NCBI GenBank assembly: GCA_030077755.1 | Contig: JAQJZZ010000012.1 | Location: 124,001 to 188,000, forward strand | Reading direction: 5' to 3' | DNA length: 64,000 nucleotides | Source of the DNA: Filosporella fistucella | Taxonomy: Eukaryota > Ascomycota > Leotiomycetes > Helotiales | Shown here: positions 56,520 to 64,000 of the stretch, piece after piece | Layout of the letters: each line of letters opens with the position of its first letter | Position numbering within the stretch: position 1 is the stretch's first letter | Notes under the pieces: model-generated | Told to the model about the DNA's origin: nothing | Database searches by the model: none | The model's input: the letters and a program-made list of their open reading frames with translations, nothing else | Program-made: the position numbers and the translations under genes

Positions 56520-58830
56520 TTTGGCTTGTTGGTTCTGTATGATAGAGAGTATTGTTGCTCTTCTTTGATTAATTATCGTAATTCGTAAATAGGGAAAAGG
56601 AAGGACCAGAGGCCGTGGAGCCGTGAATCGCGAGTCGTGGCCTCACGAAAAGGACGGGAGTTGCGGTGAACTCGGATGGAGTTGGGATGGGGATGAAAGT
56701 GGTGCTTTGTAAATGTACGAATATCGTGGAGAAATATCGAATTAACCAAGCCTCTTCTTACGCGTGGGAGAGTCAGCTTTGTCGTGACCTGCGAGCTGGC
56801 CCCCTCGTATTCCTGAGCTTGGGTCCTTGACTGCTTGTTGGCAGGCAGGCAGTGAAGCCCACAATTCACGGCTTGTGCTTGTCGTATGTACCGTATGTAC
56901 CGAAGCAAACTCGAATTCTGATTCCTATGTCCGATGGATGGTAGGCTGGAATAATCGGATGAGATTCACCTGTTCCTGTCTCTTCTCTCCCGTCCTCGCG
57001 CAGAGTGGAAAAGGAAGCCGTTTCTCAATCGATAATCTGAATGCAGGTTCTGCGTTGTCAGCGCCAAAAAGCCATACCAGTACAGTCTTCTTAGCACTCA
57101 TTAAAGTTACGTAACTCTCTTCTTCTTTCTTCAGCTGAGCTGGGCAGTCAAGGCAGATTGCAAACCCAACAAAGTCGAAAATACACCTGCATTCCAAGGT
57201 GGAAGGAAGGAAGAAAATGATTCGATTTGCCGGTTTGACTTTGTGCCTCTTCCTCATGGGTAAAATCAAGCCCCTTTCTCTTCTCCAAGCCACAGGCTAC
57301 AGGACAAAAAGGGACAAACAGACAAGGGGCCAGGAACAGGCAACGCCTGAAATTGACAACGTTAATTGCACTTAGCGGCATTGCTAGCGACGATACAGGG
57401 CTGTCAGTACCCTGAAACATGAATTTTAGTGTGCCCGATATAGCGTATTAAGCCTATCGAGGTCCCTCAGCGTTAGCACAGCCCGATCCCAATAATACCC
57501 TGCATTTTCAGCATTTCCCCTCTTTTGCTGACTCTCAAGCCTTCAACGCAATCTTTTTTCTTTTTTCTGCTGCCCCTCACCGCACGCACGCACAACCAGA
57601 TCAGATTGTTCCTGCGCTGTTTTGTTTCTTTTGGTTTGCTTTTCGCATCGCAACTTGGAAGCGCAGCGCACTGTGCACTGAGTGATTGATGACCGTGCAT
57701 GAGGCTGATGGTGGCGAATGGCGGGGAAAGCCCTGGCAGAGCGGATGGTGAGGATGTGTCAATCACGCCATGAGCATCTTATGCTTCTTTGTTCAATATG
57801 GAATTGAGCATGGGCTGAGAACCGAGGACTGATTTCTTGATTTTAATGACGATGGTGTTTTGAGAACTGGCAGAGGTCATTGGTACGGTTTGAGGAGGTA
57901 TTCAATAGCGGATTTTGAGTGCAGTACGTAGTAGACTCGAGGTAGAGATGTCGTGCAGAAGATTCACGGTATTGCACCATTCAGACCAATCTCTGTTGGC
58001 CGGGGGAGAGTCCGCGTTCCCAGCGTGAAGAACCTAGGATGTTTCCGGTACTGTACATTCTAAGGAAAATCCCATTTGTTCCGATGTCTCATCGAAGTAC
58101 GGGAAGAATGGGATGTGCATGGGCTGTTTAATCGTTCCATGTAGCCATCTCTTCGTCCTTCCTTAATTCCGTCTTCGCTCCAATTCGAATCTTCGGCTCA
58201 AATACAATCCTAACTAAGTTTCGCTCTTCTCATACACATTCCGGCTGGAGGGAAACAAACTTCCTTCTCGTGTTATGCAGCCCAGCCTGCAGCCAGAGAA
58301 GAGGTTGAGTTTACATGCAAAGGCGCTAAGCTAAGCACCCGTCGTGTACTCACACCACAGGAGAGACGAGACGAGACGGTGTGCTGACTTGATTTTTTTT
58401 GACTCTCGGGACCGAGCTCGGGCAGTTGTCTGAGCTCTCATTTCTGAGCCTCAAGGCAAGACTGCCGCTGACTCGGTAGGCAAATGGGCCGGGTTTGCCA
58501 CTTTAACCATCTTCTCGTCTGCTGTGCTCACTGCTCATTCGTTGTTTAATGTTGCATTGCAGAATGCGTTGAGCCTGTTCAACCTTCATACTACACTACC
58601 CATAGAAAAGAGGTCAGGCGTCACGAGGAGTAATGCAATGTAATGTAGATGAGAGATTTATCCAAGATTATGATATTAGACTAGGGGTTGAATAATATGC
58701 AAGGCAGACTGCTTGAGAAGGGAAATTTTGACACGTGACTGGGTTTCTTCCTCCTGACCTATCCTAGAACTCCATCCTTTTTACTGCCGTCGCTCATGAT
58801 ACATTATGCTTGCTCTTAGGAGATTTGCCA
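56520..58830. other. 2.3 kb ega3-like upstream region
   Basis: Spans from the ega3-like start to the 3' end of the agd3-like gene. No supported gene. One site matching the StuA/APSES consensus (A/T)CGCG(T/A)N(A/C) is present on the minus strand at 56758-56765 (ACGCGTAA), about 240 nt upstream of the ATG; such a short site is expected by chance about twice in this length. Confidence 0.45.
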
Positions 58831-61491
58831 TTAAAACGCAACAGGAGTCGAAAGGGCGAATGTTACTGGAGATCCAGACATTTGTACCCAGACTATGATG
58901 GAATTAGTACAACGTTCTCCACCACTTATATTTGTACTTACTGGTCAGAGGATCGGAACCCAGCTTCTCGGTAGTGAAACCTTGTGTACTGACAACAGTA
59001 CCTGGAACCGTCACGGGAATCTTAGCACCGCAGACGTTACCAGTTGTCGTGAGTGTAACCTTGGTGATGGTGTTACCACTCGTGGTGAACGAAAGACTTG
59101 GCGAGCATTTATCTCTGGTCATACGGCTCAAGAATCCGGCTGCCATATCATCATGCTTCTGTGAAACAATCGGCCATGATGTGCTGGGATGAATTAGTAC
59201 AATGAAATGAAATGATGATGATCCTAGATATTGACTTACAGTCTGTACAACTCTTGAACCATGGTCTCAACCCAGGCTTGGAACATGGATAGCTTCTTCG
59301 ATACACCATTGATGGTGGTAGTTCCTGCAGTGCCATAGTTGAGATTTGCTTGATGGAACATGTATGGATCATGGTGAAGACCGAGAAGATGACGGATATT
59401 GTTATTCTTCTCGACAGCCAACAAGGCATACCAATCACCGCTTCCTGCGGAAGTGTTGATCCATTCAAGAACAGTACAAGCAGGAAGGTCGCACTGCAGA
59501 CATCAGCAAAGTTCGTGAGATGCGACTAGAGACTCACATTGTAGTAAATGTTGGTTGCCCAGCGAGGGTTGATCTGTACACCAGCATAACCATTGGCTCC
59601 AACAGTGGTAATCAATGGCCAGTGCTCGTTGACCTACGAAATTAGTATTATTCTGTGAATAGGACAGAATACTTACAGTGTTCATCAAAACCGGACGAGT
59701 ATTGTCACCGACGACATTAACAATTCCATTGTCGAGCCAAGCCTTGAGGGCATCTCCATTGTGAAGACCTGTGATGGCTGGTGGGACGATACCCTTTGGA
59801 CTCCACTTGGTCGCAGCTGTGATACCAACTTGGCTCAACCAAGCTTGGTTCCATGTGATTTCTCGAGAGACATCAAAGTATGTCGCATTGTTCTCATCTT
59901 CGTGAGTGAAGGTATGAGAAACATGAGCAAAGGCGTTGAGATTAGCTGGTGTGGCCCACCAAGCTTTGAGTGCATCAAGGTTTGTGCAGGTCGTAGTGTA
60001 AGGGTATGTAGCTGGTGTTGATGGCCAGAGATTCTTACCCGTGCCAAGTGGCTTCATCCATTCTAATGGAGTATCAATTTGTTCTGCATACTCGATTGGT
60101 CCAATGCCGCATTGAGTTGCCCCGCTTGAAGTCGATGCAGATGCCTAGAGATGTCAGTCAATGTACTAAAATCGGTGTCATGCAAGTACCTCGATATTTC
60201 CATTGCCGTTATGAGCGACTTCTGGAAAGTAATTGCTTCCAGCAGGCAATCTGGAGTTGACATCGGCGATCCATGTCACGTGCTGCGTCAGATCAGATGG
60301 CTTGATCTGGAAGGTATTCCCTGCAGGGCTGTAGATGTCGGAAATCAAGAACATATCATCAACTTCATACCAGATTAGCCTATTACCCGAGTGACGCCAT
60401 TAATCAATTACTTACTTTGTGTGCTGAGAGTAACGCGACGATATCCGGTATCTGTTTAACCGTTAGTTGGGCTCGAATCTTGGCATTCATACATACATAA
60501 ACCTCTGGTCGCCCATGAAATCCAAGCATGTTGGAGATAATTCGAAGATGCACTCCAATCTGTGGCAAACCCGATGAAAAAGGCCATCTGAAACATGTAA
60601 GCATTGTACAGTCTCTCTCGCTTATTTCTTACCTGTTGTCTGCCTCCGATGTTGTTGATGACACCAGCAGTGGACTTGGTGGTGAACCCAGTGGTTGGAG
60701 CAAATGATGCAAATTCAGTTGCAATCGTTGCGTTGGTGATAGTGGCTGGGTAATGCCAAAGTCCGGAAGTGCTCACGCCAGCGCCAGTTTTGAGTCCCGA
60801 CGTTGGGAATTGTGCATTACTTGAGATACTGACAAGTTGCTCAACACCAGTATTACAGCATCCACCAAGTGCAGAAGCACCGAAGTCTGGACCTGGGAAT
60901 ACATCTAGACGAACCATTCGAACACCGAAATTTACTTGATACTGGTACAAGGATGCCCATTGAGCTGCCGTGATGGCACTTTGGAAACCCAACGTCCCTC
61001 CATAGTCATAACTGACTTCAGAGAGTACGACGATGGCACCATAGTTACCAGAGGTAGCAGTACTGTTCAACACTGGAAGAGTAATACCAGCCTGAGGTAC
61101 GACGACAAGTTGATACGGGATTGCATATCCATTCAAACCAGAAGTGGCAGAGTAAGACGAGGCAGTGTCTCTTGCAAAGATCAAGACAGTGGACTTGACA
61201 GTGGCGGCAGCAACAGCAGCAGCAGCGGCAGGAGCAGGAATTACAAGAGCATTTTGGACAGTAGTGTTGGCAACTACTGTAAGACCGTTGACTTGACGAT
61301 GTTAGAGTCTGGAAACTTGCAGTAGATTGCAGCTTACCTGTGGCAGTTTTGGTTGGAACTACCGGAGCGGCCTTACGAACTCCCGTCTGTTGACTCGTCC
61401 CAACCTTCTCAGGCTTTTTGGCAGGATGTGCGAGGACTGACGAAATAGACGTTGCCAAAAAGGCAAACTTGAAAAGAGCGTTGAACAACAT
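58831..61491 (-). CDS. agd3: Secreted GAG deacetylase, Agd3-like (GAG cluster)
   Basis: Ten exons: 61338-61491, 60633-61276, 60497-60587, 60416-60451, 60190-60362, 59677-60144, 59538-59633, 59240-59493, 58942-59183, 58831-58892; nine introns of 43-61 nt; 739 aa. Signal peptide (LFKFAFLATSISSVLA), then a linker with an Ala-rich run. N-terminal region VLIFARDTASSYSATSGLNGYAIPYQLVVVPQAG and a beta-rich domain precede the deacetylase part: TQIDDMFL (the Asp pair), then AHVSHTFTHEDE with the metal-binding H-x3-H of CE4/CE18-type deacetylases, and GLHHDPYMFHQANL. The acceptor of intron 8 (59184) and the last intron were chosen because they restore YRLTSWPIVSQKHDDMAAGF and DPLTIWVQMSGSPVTFAL. Agd3 partly N-deacetylates GAG, giving it positive charge and adhesiveness. 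Confidence 0.88.
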
Positions 61492-64000
61492 TTAGGCAAT
61501 TGTCATATAACGAAGGAGTTTTCCCAAATTGAGGGTTTGAGATGGCTTCAAAACATGGGGACCTAATTTGAAGGGTATATATTTGAATAAAGAGATGAGA
61601 GTCAGGCCAGGGTGGGTATACGAGGCCGATTGAGGCCCAGAAAAACTCTTCAGCCACGGCTGACAATGAGACCCAAAAGAGATTGAAGGCAATCCAGACG
61701 GAGGACTAGGTTCATGTGGAGAATCACCATGATCCGCGAGCGTACCTACTAGGGTTACCGCAACAAGCAAGAAATATCACGGTAAATGCCACAAGGGGAT
61801 CGCGGTTGAGCTTCCCAAGAGTCATGGAGACTATTGAAAGTTTGCAGAAAGCCATCAGGCTTCGAAAGGTGAGCAGAGTCTCACTCGGTCAGACTTCAGT
61901 CATCATATTTTGCTGAGCTGGAAGTTTCTTGGCTAGAACCCATAGCGTAAAGACATGCCGTGATGTGTCAATCGGGCTCCAGATATCGGAGAATGAAGGT
62001 CATCAACAGGGGAGGAAAAACGGTTCTTGCGGACCAGGTTGTGTGGGGTTTGGAAGGGAGCATCGGCATGCAGGCTGAATGACAGATGAGATCAGCCAGT
62101 TGCCTAGCTTGGTAGTGTAGACTACGTACGTTGTAGTGTATGGGAAGGGTGGTGTGGTATGCAGATGGCGATGTGCTGTTGCCCATGTCCAGGATATGCT
62201 GTGTTGTCCTGCGTTGAGCTGTGTTATGATGGATCAACAATATGCGGTTTTTTTTTTAGATTGCGGCAACATCAACACCACGTTAAGCATGATGTCGGAG
62301 GCGGTATGGGGAGATGTAACACAAGGGGTAAGGTGTAGAAGAAGCGTGGATGAGATTAAGGATGGTAGATGCAAGTGGGTTTGGGTTGGCTTGATTGAGT
62401 GTGGGGAGGGGCGGATGCAGGTGGTAAGAGAGGAGGTGGAGGTGGAGGACCTTGAAGATAGGTAGGTAAAGCAGCAACGAAAATAAAACCAAGAGCCAAA
62501 AAGCCAAAAACCCTCGAAATTTAAGCGAACTGCACTATTTTAGCGGAACTCACTAGAGCTGAAAGGATAATCACGTGCTGGATACGCGGACCGCTCGCCA
62601 AGCGTTCGATGGTCCAAGTTTCCAACGTCAACGTCGTGCCTCGATTGAGTTGAATCTACTCCTGTACCTCATACGTCTCTCCTAACTACCCAGTACCAGT
62701 ATCCCTTGTTACACCATCACATGTCGACCACAATACGTACCATCATATTCCGCCTACTAGCAGACACCAGATAGCATTGTCACTTCACGCCGAGTCCTTC
62801 ATGACCAGTACTACTAGCTCCTGCTTCCTGCCCTTTTGTCCCCTGTCTTCATGAATTGTCAAACCACAATCCACCCAGCGCCCACACTTCCGGGCTGATC
62901 TTCCCGTACTCTTGGCACGCTTTGCTACTGCGGTCCCCAATGTTTCTAACTAGTACGGAGTAACATACGAGTATTTCCTATCATTCAGCTATTCATCCCT
63001 TGTCTGGTTCGAGGATGAGGTGTTTGTCACTGTCCAGGGTTTTGGTCCTTCACTCTTGCCTTGGCCTTGGGCCGGACGGCCACATCTGACAATTTCTTTG
63101 ACGGCTCGCTGCAGACTAGGCAAAGTATGGGAGCATAGTATCTGGGAGCCAGTTAGTCAATCCGCCTGCTATATTTGATCACAAACAAGGGTATAAATTT
63201 TCAAAACATACTTCAAGCGGCAGACATGATCGTCCAAGGATATTAGCTCTCCCCGATAACCTACTCCAGGTATGAGGTGCTATATCGTGCAGGCACAGTT
63301 GCAGGCCAAGGACTTCACATCCATGATCCATGATCCATGCTGCAGTCAGATCTGTTTTCTCCTTCACCATCACATGGATATGGGTCGAGCTTAACTTCTG
63401 GACCTTTCAATTCAACCGTGTGACTCTCAATGGCCACACTTCATCGGCCAACATCTTGGTTACAGCATCGTCAATACGAGATGTATGATCGCCATTATCA
63501 AGTCTGAGACGGCGGCGGCCAACCAGCCGTTGAGGTTCTTGGAAAGCTCGGGAACTTTAAGTCATGACAAGATGTTCTATGGTAAGTTGAGCGTCCACGT
63601 TGCTGTCAATCAACTGCAGCTCGTTCTTACTCGCAAGCCAAGGAACTTTCCATGTCAATAGTCTGAGAGCTTGCATGGTCTTAGCTGTTGGAGGAAGATG
63701 GGGCTGAATATTTTCAGAGCACTTCAGGTGGAGTGCTGAGAGGCAATATTCCTTCACCCCATACCACCACGCTGCCATGAAGCTTTAGATACCACAGATC
63801 GGCCCAGGGAATTGTTCTACCAACATCCTGTCACTCGTTTCCGGAACAAGGTTCCCGATACCTACCGAGGCTTGCAATAGCTTCAAAAAGTTTTTTATAC
63901 ATCTTGATTACACACAATCGTTTCTTTGTTACCGAACACAACGTCAGTATTTTGAAGTATCGGTCAACTATATGGGGGAAAGCAAGTGTCAACTTGAACC
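61492..64000. other. 2.5 kb upstream of agd3-like gene to window edge
   Basis: No supported gene. Short frames only; a GGTGGA-type run lies near 62,430 and a T9 run near 62,250. No part of a glycosyltransferase could be seen, so gtb3 is not here. Confidence 0.5.

Noticed and set aside
1..64000. CRISPR arrays, insertion sequences or intact transposons
   Set aside because: No regular spaced repeats, no transposase or reverse-transcriptase frame and no long terminal repeats were seen by eye; this is nuclear fungal DNA.

Overview
The window reads as a chromosome segment of a filamentous ascomycete. Genes are split by many short introns (43-100 nt, one of 274 nt) with GTRNGT donors and CTRAY-type branch points. 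The products are typical of Pezizomycotina: WSC, HET, PTH11-like rhodopsin-fold, GH31, GH114 and spherulin-4 proteins, and a Crb2/Rad9-type checkpoint protein. Gene content suggests a Leotiomycete/Helotiales-like fungus, but that is inference. I rebuilt exon structures by hand from splice signals and reading-frame continuity. Every multi-exon model given sums to a multiple of three.

Layout. 0-9.6 kb: truncated WSC-domain secreted protein, SAM methyltransferase, three-helix membrane protein, F-box-like/2EXR-type protein, a secreted orphan and a decayed HET gene. 10-18 kb: AAA ATPase (minus) divergent from a Crb2/Rad9-like tandem-BRCT protein (plus), then an intron-containing tRNA-Ala(CGC). 19-27 kb: membrane-anchored flavin monooxygenase, followed by three same-strand small secreted proteins that share a six-cysteine signature and an intron at the same place. 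27-37 kb is a conserved housekeeping block: Yar1-like ankyrin chaperone, MscL-like channel with a zinc-ribbon tail, Ca3427-type binding protein, FLILHELTA-family mitochondrial protein, nucleoside diphosphate kinase, glucosidase II alpha, and a His-rich small membrane protein. 38-46 kb: secreted type-B carboxylesterase, MFS transporter, rhodopsin-fold receptor, in gene-poor DNA.

48.8-61.5 kb: four genes match the galactosaminogalactan (GAG) exopolysaccharide cluster known from Aspergillus fumigatus, in the same relative order as I recall it: uge3-like epimerase, sph3-like GH135, ega3-like GH114 and agd3-like deacetylase. The fifth member, the polymerising glycosyltransferase gtb3, is not in the window. 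Collinearity predicts it beyond the right edge. Together these would make UDP-GalNAc/UDP-Gal, polymerise and export the chain, partly deacetylate it to a cationic adhesive polymer, and trim it.

The two most interesting items are the GAG cluster (long intergenic gaps, a Cys gatekeeper in the epimerase, an unusual sph3 intron) and the tandem six-Cys secreted protein family, which I cannot assign to any known family.
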